Of a stretch of 64,000 nucleotides of DNA, positions 52,663 through 64,000 are shown in pieces. The notes below the pieces were generated by a model. The model saw only the letters and a list, made by a program, of their open reading frames with translations, ran no database searches and had not been told where the DNA came from. Position 1 is the first letter of the stretch. Every line of letters starts with the position of its first letter. Location of the stretch: assembly GCA_031761405.1 (NCBI GenBank), contig JASEVX010000001.1, positions 25,706,261 to 25,770,260 of the forward strand, in the 5' to 3' direction. Position numbers and translations under genes: made by a program. The DNA is from Serripes groenlandicus (taxonomy: Eukaryota > Mollusca > Bivalvia > Cardiida > Cardiidae).

Positions 52663-52997
52663 ATGCTACTCTGCGTACTATAGTTGATAAGTAAATGTCG
52701 TAAACTCTAAGGCGGCCAACGCCACTCGATGTTCGGATCAATACACCAAATAAAAAATATGGGGTTTGAAAGATTTTTTCCACAAAACGGTTGTCTCCAT
52801 AGCGTTTTGTTTGCTTCACGATGTCCAAATAGCATGCCAATGTTGGAGTATGCCCAACCCAGGCCAATAACCTGATCGTCATATGTTTTAACAGATTAGA
52901 GAAATTTACGGAGTAATTTAGCTGCGTTTCTTTGCACCAGCTTTTATGATACCCTGGATGCGCTGTTGAATAACACAAACTTTAATAAACACGTATT

Positions 52998-53062
52998 AAG
53001 TAAATTATTGAGCGCCCAAAATGACCTTAGTTGTCGACGGGCCTTAAAACACCATTCATTCA
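52998..53062 (+). mobile_element. SINE, Ser-like group, 65 bp tail-only insertion, exact TSD
   Basis: Flanked by TTAATAAACACGTATT (52982-52997 and 53063-53078). Only the 3' tail is present (GAGCGCCCAAAATGACCTTA through ACCATTCATTCA), an extreme 5' truncation. Confidence 0.9.
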
Positions 53063-53316
53063 TTAATAAACACGTATTGCCCTCGCGACCTATACACCAA
53101 CACAGATGCAATAAGATCCATTCCCGTGTAACGCGGCTCGTTCGGTCCTGAGAGTGAAAGCTCTGACTGAATGAAACAAGGATAATTGGAATGTCAGGCC
53201 AAATATTTCTACGCCGACACTAATTCTTTTCTCACACAACGTTGATTTCATGATAATTAATACGCAACACATACCGCATTTATTTTACTGGGGTATTTGT
53301 TTTATATACGCCGACT

Positions 53317-53441
53317 ATCTGGTGTGTATTCAATTTTACCTAACCATCCCGTGCGCTAGTTAACAGCTGTAATTTGATTAGAGGATTCGACTAGCACGTG
53401 CCCGAGTGTTCGTTATGTTAGGTAAATATGAATACACCATA
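53317..53441. mobile_element. Foldback element (TACACC/GGTGTGTATTC arms)
   Basis: GGTGTGTATTCAATTTTACC then TAAC on the left and GTTAGGTAAATATGAATACA then CC on the right; GTGCGCTAGT/ACTAGCACGTG pair further in. Confidence 0.65.
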
Positions 53442-53451
53442 GTCTATAATA

Positions 53452-54406
53452 AACAAGAGGGCCATGATGGCCCTGGAATCGCTCACCTGATTTTTTTTTT
53501 ACTTTAGCTATATAAGCCCCGCCCCCTGGCGGCCATAGTTTCCGACCAATCAACTTGGCTTGAAGGAATCTGATAGAGGGTCACCCTAGGAACATTCCTA
53601 CAAAATTATTTGAAAATCGGCCTGACACTTTTGGAGAAGAAGATTTTTTTAAGTTTTCACAATAGCCATATAAGGCAAAATAGACCCGCTCCCCCTGGCT
53701 TCCATGTTTTTTTACCAATCAACATGGCTTGAAGGAATTTGATAGAGGGTCATCCAAGGAACATTTCTACAAAATTATTTGAAAATCGGCCTGACACATT
53801 CGGAGGAGAAGATTTTTTAAGTTTTCACTAGCCATATAAGGCAAAATAGCCCCGCCCCCCTGGCGGCCATGTTTTTTGACCAATCAAGATGGCTTGAAGG
53901 AATCTGATAGAGGGTCATCCAATGAGCATTTCTACAAAATTATTTGAAAATCTGCCAACCAGTTTGGGAGAAGAAGATTTTTTTAGTTTTCAATATAGCC
54001 ATATAAGGCAAATAGCCCCGCCCCCCTGGCGGCCATGTTTTTCGACAAATCAACATGGCTTGAAGGAATCTGACAGAGGATCATCCAAGGAACATTTCTA
54101 CAAAATTATTTGAAAATCTGCCAACCAGTTTGGGAGAAGAAGAATTTTTAAGTTTTTTTCATTTCGTTGCCATGGAAACGAGAATTATGCATGGATCCCA
54201 AAAATTTGAAAGAAATCTGGTGAGGTCATTGAGAGAATGCTTTCTGTGAAGTGTCATCCCAATTGACCCACTGGTTACTGAGGAGAAGAAGTTGACGCAC
54301 GACGCACGACGGACGACGGACGACGGACGACGCACGATGGACGACGGACGCCGGACAAAAGGCGATCACAATAACTCACCTTGAGCAAAGCTCAGGTGAG
54401 CTAAAA
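53452..54406 (-). mobile_element. Family-2 tandem-core element, full, inverted
   Basis: Read on the minus strand it starts TTTTTAGCTCACCTGAGCTT, has a GTCCGTCGTCC run, then core units with AACATGGCCGCCAGGGGG, and ends TCAGGTGAGCGATTCCAGGG then CCATCATGGCCCTCTTGTTT. It is the same subfamily as 18076. Confidence 0.85.
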
Positions 54407-54890
54407 ACACTTTAGAAACTAACAATACCCCAAACAAATTAACCTTTGATAGTTTGACAATTTATGATCAGGTGGGAAATGTTCTTATCCGCTTTCTTGT
54501 TGTTAGAACTATACTATCGGAGGCTCCCAGCTTGAGCGTCAGCATTTGAGCGTATAGGAATGCACCCAATGTTAGTGATATAATTAAATTTATTTACATC
54601 AAGTGTCTTCGAAACCTTTTTTATTTACCATTTAATGCTATGTCAATATTGCAGAGGATGTGTTTTATCTTGATGAAGACACATTTTTTAAGACAATTAA
54701 CTGCCAAAAAAGGGGAAATTATTTCTCTTATTAACAGTTTTTTCAACTATAACAGCTTCAGATTTCTATTTGACCATATGTTACAGTTTCTTTCTTACAG
54801 GTATTATCGAAATTAACGACTCTCGGAGCAACATATCATCTTTTTAAATGTTCAGGTATATGGTTAAGCTGGGATTGCATTATATTATAT
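54407..54890. other. Nothing recognised
   Basis: No repeat or gene identified. Confidence 0.35.
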
Positions 54891-54896
54891 ATAGTA

Positions 54897-55052
54897 TAGT
54901 CAAACTTGTGTTAGTGGTCACCTCTGTTGAGCAGACACCTTGTATTAACAGCCATTTAAAGAGTATTCTTCTTTGTTTGACTTATAATAAGCAGCCACCT
55001 ATGTTCAGCAGCCCAACGTTGACTCTACCCTGGGTGGTTGCTGAAGACAGGT
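54897..55052 (+). mobile_element. TA-flanked MITE (AGTCAAACTTGTG end), interrupted
   Basis: TAGTCAAACTTGTGTTAGTG and GGTCACCTCTGTTGAGCAG start; GGGTGGTTGCTGAAGACAGG near its right end, where a TTAA MITE is inserted; CCGTAT after that MITE probably completes it. Confidence 0.6.
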
Positions 55053-55283
55053 TTAACCCTTTCCCTTATATAGACGCTTTCTGACGCCTCTGCAGCAGAC
55101 GGCTTTTTGAAAACATAGTGGCAAAAAGAAGAATTTGCACAAAACGTGCAATTTCTCCTTTTGCCACAATGTTTTCCACTTTTTGTCATAGGTTATCCAT
55201 TCAATTATGGAGATTTTCTATGTTTTGACAAAATACGTTCAAAGTCGTCTGCTGCAGAATTGTCGTATGAGGGAAAGGGTTAA
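55053..55283 (+). mobile_element. TTAA MITE, type A, full length
   Basis: TTAA both sides; GCAC/GTGC stem; inserted into the previous element. Confidence 0.93.
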
Positions 55284-55436
55284 CCGTATTTATTTATGTT
55301 GATATATGTTCATGTATGTTGTTATTGTAACATGACCTGGAGAGGCCCTTATTAGCTTAATCAAATTATTCTATTCTATTCTATTATCGTGGTAAGGGTA
55401 AAGCTATGGTCATGTAAAAAGTGACAAGTACTCGGT

Positions 55437-55615
55437 TCGCCCTTTCCCCTACATGCACATGCAATTTGACGCAGAGGCAGTGGACGACTTCTCCTTTTGC
55501 CAAGGTGTCTTCAATTCTAATCAATAATTACAATTAATGTTTTACTTATTTTTCATTTATATATATTTCTATAGTTTGGCATAGTAGTTTTCTGCTATAT
55601 ATTTGGTGTATCTGG
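55437..55615 (+). mobile_element. TTAA MITE, type B, decayed
   Basis: CCCTTTCCCCTACATGCACA; left hairpin arm deleted (GACTTCTCCTTTTGCCAAGG); right end lost. Confidence 0.55.
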
Positions 55616-55987
55616 TAATGCGTTTATTTTACTATTATATCAGTAAAGAGTATTGAAATACAGACCATGTCATCATTCCGATATTTGCAATGTTAAATCG
55701 ACATTCGACGTGTCGGGGATAGAAATACACACCTAATCTTGGTAAAACGCCCAGATTTGTAAGAAACATGTTGATCTCTATCAATGGTTTAAATAAACAG
55801 TATTAATCTTCGTAATTCGTAGCACTTTGGGAAATGACAAATTACTCATTCGTCTGGAATACTCTTTAAGAGTCTACTTTAGTGTATTACCAGAGATTCT
55901 CGCACAGGTATCTCACGATCTTACTCTTCATTCGTTAGAATCGACTCGGTAATCGTAGACTCCTTTTCTTATCGAAAATAGTAGAGA
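55616..55987. other. Nothing recognised
   Basis: No repeat or gene identified. Confidence 0.35.
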
Positions 55988-56242
55988 ATATCAGCCGTCC
56001 CGCGAGAAAACCAACATTATGGCCTCTGCGTAATGTATCGACCCAGATCAACCTGCGCAGTCCGCGCAGTCTGATCCGGGCCGACACATTCCTTCTCAGG
56101 GGGTTAGAGGTATAGCGTATTTGAAATCCACAGAAGGCGAAAAGTGTCTGTCCGGGTTAGTCTGCGCGGCATGCTTGGGCTGATCCCGTTCGATAATTTA
56201 CGCAGAGTCCACAATGTTGGTTTTCTAGCGGGACGGCTGATA
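55988..56242. mobile_element. Foldback element (CAGCCGTCCCGCGAG), complete
   Basis: CAGCCGTCCCGCGAGAAAAC on the left and GTTTTCTAGCGGGACGGCTG on the right, with ATAT on both sides. Two GATC-containing blocks (CCCAGATCAACCTGCGCAGT; GGGCTGATCCCGTTCGATAA) pair within. Confidence 0.88.
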
Positions 56243-56272
56243 TATTGAAATTTGTATGATTTGGAAAAGGTA

Positions 56273-56500
56273 TTAAACCCGTTCCCACATAAAACAAATC
56301 AGCAGACGACTTTGAATACATCTAGACAAAACTAAGAAAACTCTATATATATGAAAATATAATTATTGAATAAAGTTGAAAACATTGTGGCAAAAAGAGA
56401 AATTGCTCGTTTTGAGCAATTTCCTCTTTTGTCGCCATGTTTTCAAAAATCCGTCTGCTGCAGAGGCGTCGGAAAGCGTCTATATGAGCGAAAGGGTTAA
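56273..56500 (-). mobile_element. TTAA MITE, B-type left and A-type right halves
   Basis: TTAAACCCGTTCCCACATAA and the type B middle, then an A-type hairpin (GCTCGTTTTGAGC) and CGTCTATATGAGCGAAAGGG. A likely recombinant of the two types. Confidence 0.85.
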
Positions 56501-56727
56501 AACAGTACAGTAAGAGGGTATGATCTATACTTACGATGTCTCCTACAATCGCTTTTTTTCCCAAAAAAGTTGTCTGCTGTGTCGTAAAAAATAAAGTGTA
56601 ATATATTTGAGGGAAATGATTAAAGACAACCTTGGTGATTATACTATATATTGGCCGTGTCATACGAAAACCGGCCCGTAGGCTATTGTGACCAGCAAAG
56701 AAACCGATAAACATGCGCCTGCATAGT

Positions 56728-56885
56728 CTGGTGAGTTTCCTGGGCAGGTTACCCGTACCACTTGTCCATTTATTCTGACATCGACGAGTCAGTCGTATTG
56801 CTAACGCAATAGCCTTGAGCGTCAATAATGGAAAGCCATTAATTCCATTTTTAAAAAGGTTTGGTATGAACCGCGCGGGGAACAT
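56728..56885 (-). mobile_element. SINE body (CCCTCCTTGG group), inverted
   Basis: TCCTGGGCAGGTTACCCGTA, GTCAGTCGTATTGCTAACGC and AAAAAGGTTTGGTATGAACC are reverse complements of the 20306 body. Confidence 0.65.
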
Positions 56886-56988
56886 TGTGGAAGCATCTTG
56901 AAATGGTTGTTACCGAAATACGACTGTCTAAGTAGAGCTATGTAATCTAATCGTCATCGGAGTTTTCATGTTGTGTTGCCAATTATTT

Positions 56989-57342
56989 ATGAGCCATTCT
57001 GCGAAAAAACCAACATTGTGGACTGCGTAATGAATCGACTCAGATCAGCCTGCGCAGTCCAAATAGAGATATCTATATTAAATAATTAATCTTTCATTTG
57101 TACAGAATTTTCATATGTTTGTTTAGATATCTTTTAAAGTCGGTCCGCGCAGGCTTACCCGGACAGACACTTTTCGCCTCCTGTCGATTTTCTGTTTCAT
57201 GAATCATAACTCTATACATCTATCCCCTGAGACGGGATGTGTCTACCCGGATTCGCCTGCGCGGACTGCGAAGGCTGATCTGAGTCGATACATTACGCAG
57301 AGTTCATAATGTTGGCCAAAGTTTTCTCATGGAACGGCTCTA
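56989..57342. mobile_element. Foldback element (GAGCCATTCTGCGAA), with ~87 bp insertion
   Basis: Left arm TGAGCCATTCTGCGAAAAAA and right arm TTTTCTCATGGAACGGCTC. Between GCGCAGTCC (57059) and GCGCAGGC (57148) an AT-rich insert contains two AGATATCT copies. Confidence 0.78.
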
Positions 57343-57988
57343 ATACATATAACAGAGCCGATGCTACGTGGCCGCTGTTTAATAGAGGAATATAATTTTG
57401 TTCAGTTAAAAGAATCCACCAACACCTTTCTTGTGTAGTCATTTAACCATATGGTTCTTTGTATTAATCGAATAAGACGATTCTTGTTAAACAGTGAATG
57501 AAGTATGTAAACAAACCAGCCTGTTTAATCCTGCACTTGTTTGGCATCGCACGGTTACATCATCATATTCTGGAACTTTGTTCTTTATGTTAGTTTATCC
57601 AGAAACATATAAATGTGTTACGAAGCAAAGCAGTGCCAAGAAACGAATATTTGAGGGAGACCAGAAAATATTACAACAAATAAATAATCTAGTCCTGCAT
57701 ATTACACGTTATTATAAACTTGTCGTGTATGATTTATGTGCATTTACCAAATACAATCTGCTGCAGCCGACAATCTTAAAATATTTTGGAAGCGAATAAT
57801 TTCTCCTTTCCCCAAAATATTTTGTTATATAATTATATATACTAACATTATTCCTCCAATTGTCAGCGGATAAGTTTGTTTCCGTTATGATTTTAATAAC
57901 AGATGACTATAAACGGACAACAAAATAAAACAGAATATCATAAACGTTTGATCAGACAAAGATCAAGAGCAATATGCATATCTGAACA
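57343..57988. other. Nothing recognised
   Basis: An open frame at 57494-57799 (101 codons) has no recognisable domain and no splice context; I do not call it. Confidence 0.35.
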
Positions 57989-57989
57989 G

Positions 57990-59938
57990 TCTGAACATTC
58001 AAACAGGTCTACGTATTTTAACAGTCTATTCATTAAAACCATCAGACCAATGTGCGTATTTTAACAGTCTATTCATTAAAACCACTCAGACCAATGTGCG
58101 TATTTTAACAGTCTATTCATTAAAACCATTCAGACCAATGTGCGTATTTTAACAGTCTATTCATTAAAACCATTCAGACCAATGTGCGTATTTTAACAGT
58201 CTATTCATTAAAACCATTCAGACCAATGTGCGTATTTTAACAGTCTATTCATTAAAGCCATTCAGACCAATGTGCGTACTTTAACAGTCTATTCATTAAA
58301 GCCATTCAGACCAATGTGCGTATTTTAACAGTCTATTCATTAAACCATTCAGACCAATGTGCGTATTTCAACAGTCTATTCATTAAAGCCATTCAGACCA
58401 ATGTGCGTACTTAAACAGTCTATTCATTAAAGCCATTCAGACCAATGTGCGTACTTAAACAGTTTATTCATTAAAGCCATTCAGACCAATGTGCGTATTT
58501 CAACAGTCTATTCATTAAAGCCATTCAGACCAATGTGCGTACTTTAACAGTCTATTCATTACAGCCATTCAGACCAATGTGCGTACTTAAACAGTTTATT
58601 CATTAAAGCCATTCAGACCAATGTGCGTATTTTAACAGTCTATTCATTAAAGCCATTCAGACCAATGTGCGTACTTTAACAGTCTATTCATTAAAGCCAT
58701 TCAGACCAATGTGCGTACTTAAACAGTTTATTCATTAAAGCCATTCAGACCAATGTACGTATTTTAACAGTCTATTCATTAAAGCATTCAGACCAATGTG
58801 CGTACTTTAACAGTCTATTCATTAAAGCCATTCAGACCAATGTGCGTACTTTAACAGTCTATTCATTAAAGCCATTCAGACCAATGTGCGTACTTAAACA
58901 GTTTATTCATTAAAGCCATTCAGACCAATGTGCGTACTTTAACAGTCTATTCATTAAACCATTCAGACCAATGTGCGTATTTCAACAGTCTATTCATTAA
59001 AGCCATTCAGACCAATGTGCGTACTTAAACATTTTATTCATTAAAGCCATTCAGACCAATGTGCGTATATTAACAGTTTATTCATTAAAGCCATTCAGAC
59101 CAATGTGCGTATTTTAACAGTCTGATCATTTTTGGAGCCATTCAGACCAATGTGCGTACTTAAACAATTTATTCATTAAAGCCATTCAGACCAATGTGCG
59201 TATTTTATCAGTCTGATCATTTTTGGAGCCATTCAGACCAATGTGCGTACTTTAACAGTTTATTCATTAAAGCCATTCAGACCAATGTGCTTGTTTTAAC
59301 AGTCTGATCCTTTTTGGAGCCATTCAGACCAATGTGCGTACTTAAACAGTTTATTCATTAAAGCCATTCAGACCAATGTGCGTATTTTAACAGTCTGATC
59401 ATAATTGGAGCCATTCAGACCAATGTGCGTACTTTAACAGTCTATTTATTATAGCCATTCAGAAAACTGTGCGTACTTTAACAGTCTATTCATTAAAGCC
59501 ATTCAGACCAATGTGCGTATTTGAACAGTCTGATAATTTATGGAGCCATTCAGACAAATGTGCGTATTTTAACAGTCTATTCATTAAAGCCATTCAGACC
59601 AATGTGCGTATTTGAACAGTCTGATCAATTTTGAAGCCATTCAGACCAATATGCGTATTTTAACAGTCTATTCATTAAAGCCATTCAGACCAATGTGCGT
59701 GTTTTAACAGTCTATTCATTAAAGTCATTCAGACAAATGTGCGTGTTTTAACAGTCTATTCATTAAAGTCATTCAGACCAATGTACGTATTTTAACAGTC
59801 TATTCATTAAAGCCATTCAGACCAATGTGCGTATTTTAACAGTCTGATCATTAAAGCCATTCAGACCAATGTGCGTACTTTAACAGTTTATTCATTAAAG
59901 CCATTTAGACCAATGTGCGTATTTGAACAGTCTATTCT
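57990..59938. repeat. 44 bp satellite, about 44 units, two alternating unit types
   Basis: The common half is GCCATTCAGACCAATGTGCG; the other half is either ACAGTCTATTCATTAA or ACAGTCTGATCATTTTTGGA. The second type appears only from about 59110 onward, partly alternating with the first. Confidence 0.95.
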
Positions 59939-61917
59939 ATTGCTACATCCAGAGCATCCTTGAGTGAGACATATTTATGACCACACCTGTTACATGCATG
60001 TATTACCTTGTTGTATATATGATTGGTGCTTGGCGATAACCAATCTTAGGGCATGTACGACCAGTGTAGACCCAGTTCAATCTGCGCATCCACACACCTC
60101 GATTAAGATATGCATTGTAAGCCAAATCACCATAGAAGGTATCAACAAACTTCTGAAATACAGGATCCACTTGTAGATGCATGTTTTACACTTGTAAAAG
60201 TTTGACATAGTATAGTAACAATTATAGCGTTCCGTCAGAATTTGTCTCTATGGGTAATCTACATGTAGGTGGACAGTCAATGCTGTGAACACGCAGATGC
60301 TCGTCTTCATTGTTCACATATGCATTAAGACTCCTATTCGCAAAAAGATGACTAATATATATTGGTTCACGTATGTAAACCCTTTTCACTTACAACCTAC
60401 GATTTTCGCAGCGCTATGCCAGAAGCTACTGGGATACATTTGGGAGACGTGGATTTGAAAATTCCGTAGTACATCTATGTTGTGTTCACATATAAAACAT
60501 GAAAGTAAATCAATGTTGTCCAAGTCAACCGTGCTATTGTCCTACGTGAAATCGTACGAGTCGCACCACGACTGTTGCAAGATGAATACAATTGCCGTGC
60601 GGCAGTCCTGCGATGCGCGTTGTCGTACAACAATCGTACATTTGCTACACAACTATCCTGTAATTTTGTATGTCAGCAATTGTCCATAAAACACCAAGAT
60701 TTCGTACAACTTTCCCCCACGACTGTCCAAGAAATGACCTCAATTTTCTGCTGTAGACCCGTTGTCCCGCGACATATGAAAAAGTAAGCCCTTTTGGGTA
60801 CGCTCGAATAAGCTAATCGCCTACTGTCATTTGGAAACACACGTGTTCCGTCGTAAGAGTTCCTTACATTTGTCAGACGATTGCCAGTCAACGAGCCGTC
60901 AATTTTGACTATTTGACCGAAATCGTAAATTCGAGACGCGGTTCATGATTCTACCAAACTGTATGTAGTGAGCTGGTGTCTGTCTGTTGATGTGGTATGA
61001 TTCCCTTATTGACGTGGGTTGGTAATCGAAATAGGCAATATGAAGAACATTCATTTTGAGTGGTATCGAACTTGATATACGTCTATATAATAGCGGAGTA
61101 AGTTTAAAATCCCGATGTCTATACTCGTGCTTTTGCGGGGGTGAGGGGTTAGGGTTTATGATTTTAAATTGATTTAATCTGTATTTTAAATGATTACAAA
61201 AATGATTACTAAATTTGATTACCATAACACGGCCAATCATCCTGGAAATTTGTAAATTTGATTATGTCATGAACAAGTGCATGTGAAAATTACAAGATTT
61301 CATGGGTCTGCGAACCGCGAGATCTCCTATAAGTATCTGGTTAATCTGAAAACGAGAAAGATTAGTGGTTAGTTTGGGTATTAGCTTCGCACCAGGAAAA
61401 CTCGCATTAGAGCAATCATATGAAAATTCACAATAGACTCAGATAAACCTGCGCTGGCACAGCTAAATATTCATGAGTCTGCATTGTGTGTCAATAAATC
61501 ACTGCTTCTTGGCAAGTTATTGCATATTCATAGTCTAGTCTTTACAAAATATTGACATTTAACAAGCGAACAATGTCGACCAATATTAAACTGAAAGTTT
61601 ATGCAGGTTGTTCATCTTCATTGCTCGCAATTGTGGTTTCAAGATGTGTATAAAATGACAAGCAACTAGTGTATGCAATCGAGTTCAGCTGGAAATGGGT
61701 TAATGCATTTTCATGCTTCTGAGAAATTGTGTCAATTTGAAGGGGATTAATTTCAGACGGTTTAAAAGCTGTTTTACCTTCTAAATATATATTTTGTTAT
61801 TGTTCCGTCTGAATATATACTTTATTTAATTAATCTTCCGATGAAAAGCGCGTACACGCATTAGTAGCCAAGATGATCTGAGAGAAAATTAACGGTCATG
61901 TTTAGTTTACCCACAGT
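59939..61917. other. Unassigned 2 kb
   Basis: No shared repeat except small scraps (GTGTAGACCCAGTTCAATCT at 60064 resembles GTGCAGACCCAGATTAGCCT at 3078). No convincing coding region. Confidence 0.4.
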
Positions 61918-62129
61918 TTAACCCTTTCCAACTTATAGGCACCCGTTGACGCATCTGCAGAAGACGAGTTTTGAAAATATGTTGACAAAAGAAGAAATTG
62001 CTCCTGATGAGCAATGTCTTCTTTTGCACAATGTTTTTCGACTCTATTCAATTATTATTGTTTCATATTTTTGCTCAGATGTTTTCAAAGTCGTCTGCTG
62101 CAGAATTGTTGTTTGGGGGAAAGAGTTAA
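61918..62129 (+). mobile_element. TTAA MITE, type B
   Basis: TTAACCCTTTCCAACTTATA start; stem ATTGCTCCTGATGAGCAAT; end GTTTGGGGGAAAGAGTTAA. Confidence 0.82.
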
Positions 62130-62574
62130 TGTTACTTTAAATTTAATAAGCAGTGTGTGGGTTATTTCAAACCAATGCCATGTTTTATATAACGCCCATT
62201 AAATAGCGCCCCGCCATGGAAACTCTCGCACAGTAAATGTTAGTTCGTTTGGATACACTAGAATCAACCTTACGCGTGCTTGGTAAGAATTAGAGTTATT
62301 CCGTTTTGAGTTAGATTTTCTTATACAGACGACGTTTGATGCTTCTGCAGTAGGCTACTATTCAAACCAGCCGTATTTACCCTTCCCACAATGCTTAGCA
62401 AGTTGTATCAAAGTTGTACTTCAGGTTTTGTTTCAGTATTAATAGCACACTATTAACCTTTGATATGACACTGTATATAAGCTGTGTCAGGAGATAAACC
62501 CACACAAGACCGTGTTACTATAAATAGTCTCCCTATAAGGTTTATATACATGTAGACTAATAAAAAATGTATTT
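62130..62574. other. Mostly unassigned
   Basis: A scrap of MITE (ACAGACGACGTTTGATGCTT then CTGCAGTAGG) lies at about 62325; nothing else recognised. Confidence 0.35.
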
Positions 62575-62857
62575 TTATCTCGTCTGTTTTTTGAAAGAAA
62601 AAAAATATCGGGCTATTGTGATACCCATGGAATCGTCGTCGTCGTCACCGTCGTCTGCGTCGTCACAAAGCATTAATCTTGCCTCATAAACTGAAACACC
62701 GTTCAGCATGTATAAAAGGAAATTTGGTATACTTGTTCCTAGGAACATTACGCAAGTCTATACCATAACTGTGGCTTTAATAATTGTTCATCCATGTCTC
62801 TTTCGACTTAGAAAAAACAGCCGAGCGTTTGCGTTCAGACCGCAGCACTCTTGTTAT
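62575..62857 (+). mobile_element. Family-3 element, complete
   Basis: TATCTCGTCTGTTTTTTGAA, GGGCTATTGTGATACCC, GTCTATACCATAACTGTGGC, then AGAAAAAACAGCCGAGCGTT and CACTCTTGTTAT. Confidence 0.78.
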
Positions 62858-62978
62858 ATAATACAATATAAAGAGTCTAATCATAGTAACACAGTCTTGT
62901 GTGAGATTTCCCAAATGTTCTCAAAGGTAAACTCAGACGCCTGTGATTTCAGTCTCCAATAAGAACGTATGTGCGTAA

Positions 62979-63282
62979 AAGCCGAGCCTCAATAGCTCAG
63001 TCTGTATTGACGCGGACTGTCAATCCAGGGGTTGCCAGTTCGAATCCCAGCTCGGCCAATATTCTTTCCGACGTTTGACAAAGGTCATTCTGACACGCGC
63101 CATTCGTCTTTCGTCAATGCAATGGTCTAACAGTCTACGTGGAAAAGCAGCCAATTGCTTGGAAAGTATGTTGTGTGGAGTACTGGTGTGAGAAAGCTAG
63201 GACAACAATGAGTTGGTGAACTGGCAGCCGTGATATGACGGAACAATTGTTGAACACGGCGTTAACCCCCAGTCAATCAGTC
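62979..63282 (+). mobile_element. tRNA-headed SINE (GCCGAGCC group), exact TSD
   Basis: Flanked by CGTATGTGCGTAA (62966-62978 and 63283-63295). Head GCCGAGCCTCAATAGCTCAG, loop CTGTCAA, B box CCAGTTCGAATCCCAG; tail GTCAATCAGTC. Confidence 0.92.
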
Positions 63283-63449
63283 CGTATGTGCGTAATAACT
63301 GGTAGGACAGCAATCTTAGATTCTCCCTAGAGGTAACATCTAGGGTTGATGTAGACGGACAGTGCAGACTCTGATGAGACTGTGCAGAATCATGGGCGCT
63401 CCTTAGGCCTCACTGTCCGAATAAGCAAAAGGGCCCTTTTGCGCCTTAA

Positions 63450-63656
63450 AATAATAACGCCTCTATAGCAGACGACCTTTGAAAGCATTGTGACAAAATG
63501 AGGAATTGTTCAAAACGAGAAATTTCTTCTTTTGTCGCAATTTCTTTCAATTTTTATCGATAATTGTACTTTCATTTGTAGAAATTTTCCATATGTTTCC
63601 CAATGTATTTCCGAAGTCGTCTGCTGCAGATGGATTGTATGTGGGAAAGGGTTTAA
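63450..63656 (+). mobile_element. TTAA MITE, left terminus lost
   Basis: AACGCCTCTATAGCAGACGA start; imperfect hairpin AATTGTTCAAAACGAGAAAT; right terminus GTATGTGGGAAAGGGTTT. The last 320 bp before the 63976 exon hold nothing else. Confidence 0.75.
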
Positions 63657-63975
63657 AAGTACCAAAGAGAGACTGACGAAAATGAAACGAGATTAACGAA
63701 TTGTATCACACAAATTGGTCCACACAACAAAAGAATATGTATTGATATTCAATTTCTAATCCTAGCAGCCTTCGTATCTACAACCTGATCAGAGTCCACC
63801 TGAATAAGCGTTTTATTCTTAATTGGTCTAAGTATGTTAATGAACATAAGTATGTTAATGAACAAATGCTTCCAACCGGAGTCCATTCATTTCAAGCTAA
63901 AAACTTAAATCTCTTGAGTTTGTTTACCTTGTACAAATGTTGCATTCACATTGAATCTTCTTTTGTATTTTTCAG

Positions 63976-64000
63976 ACACAGGCTACCACTAATGTCGTAA
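63976..64000 (+). CDS. Candidate next exon of the gene starting at 22910 (partial)
   Basis: A good acceptor (TTTGTATTTTTCAG) is followed by an open frame TQATTNVV that runs off the window. It is phase 0, so it joins in frame to the 22910-23188 exon as ...NTQVTKT|TQATTNVV, keeping the same Thr/Asn/Val-rich character. The implied intron is about 40.8 kb. Only 25 bases are available, so the call is tentative. Confidence 0.4.

Noticed and set aside
56343..56885. 180-codon open frame on the minus strand
   Set aside because: It spans a MITE and an inverted SINE, both non-coding.

Overview
This window looks like non-coding-rich animal DNA: AT-rich, canonical GT/AG introns, two split genes and very dense repeats. 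The repeat types are tRNA-headed SINEs with exact target-site duplications (TSDs), TTAA-flanked MITEs, and elements with ~160 bp tandem cores like the pearl-type elements known from bivalves. They suggest a bivalve mollusc. That assignment is inference from repeat style and was not tested by a search.

Genes. (1) Positions 1292-21905, + strand, carry nine consecutive exons of a pecanex-family multi-pass membrane protein. The junctions of exons 2-9 join in frame into the conserved transmembrane block. The gene continues leftwards out of the window and is cut off at a 200-N gap (21919-22118). The C-terminal pecanex region does not appear after the gap. (2) Positions 22910-23188 carry a first coding exon of an unrecognised acidic, disordered protein, + strand. 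A phase-compatible exon begins at 63976, so it may contain a ~40.8 kb intron.

Repeats. One MITE family dominates, with more than 60 full or partial copies, roughly a fifth of the window. A full copy is ~230 bp, sits on TTAA, and has CCCTTTCCC / GGGAAAGGG termini and an internal hairpin. For strand, '+' means the end with GACGCTTTCTGACGCC is on the left and the end with GAATTGTCGTATGAGGG is on the right. Type A has CCCTCATA-type ends; type B is more diverged with CCCACATA-type ends. TTAA targeting and CCCT termini suggest mobilisation by a piggyBac-like transposase, but none is encoded here. The termini have twice seeded satellites: a 42 bp unit x17 at 48115-48850 and a 73 bp unit x6 at 42871-43302.

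Other residents are at least five tRNA-headed SINE groups; several families sharing subterminal inverted repeats, a tandem core and a 3' hairpin (Helitron-like/pearl-like); an internally deleted Tc1/mariner-type element with a transposase N-terminal remnant; a 559 bp element made of nested palindromes; foldback elements; and minisatellites of 18, 28, 35 and 44 bp.

Layout: 1-21.9 kb, pecanex exons, each with a mobile element within ~90 bp of its splice acceptor; 21.9-22.1 kb, assembly gap; 22.9-64 kb, gene 2 first exon and a long repeat-filled interval. No rRNA, functional tRNA or CRISPR was found.
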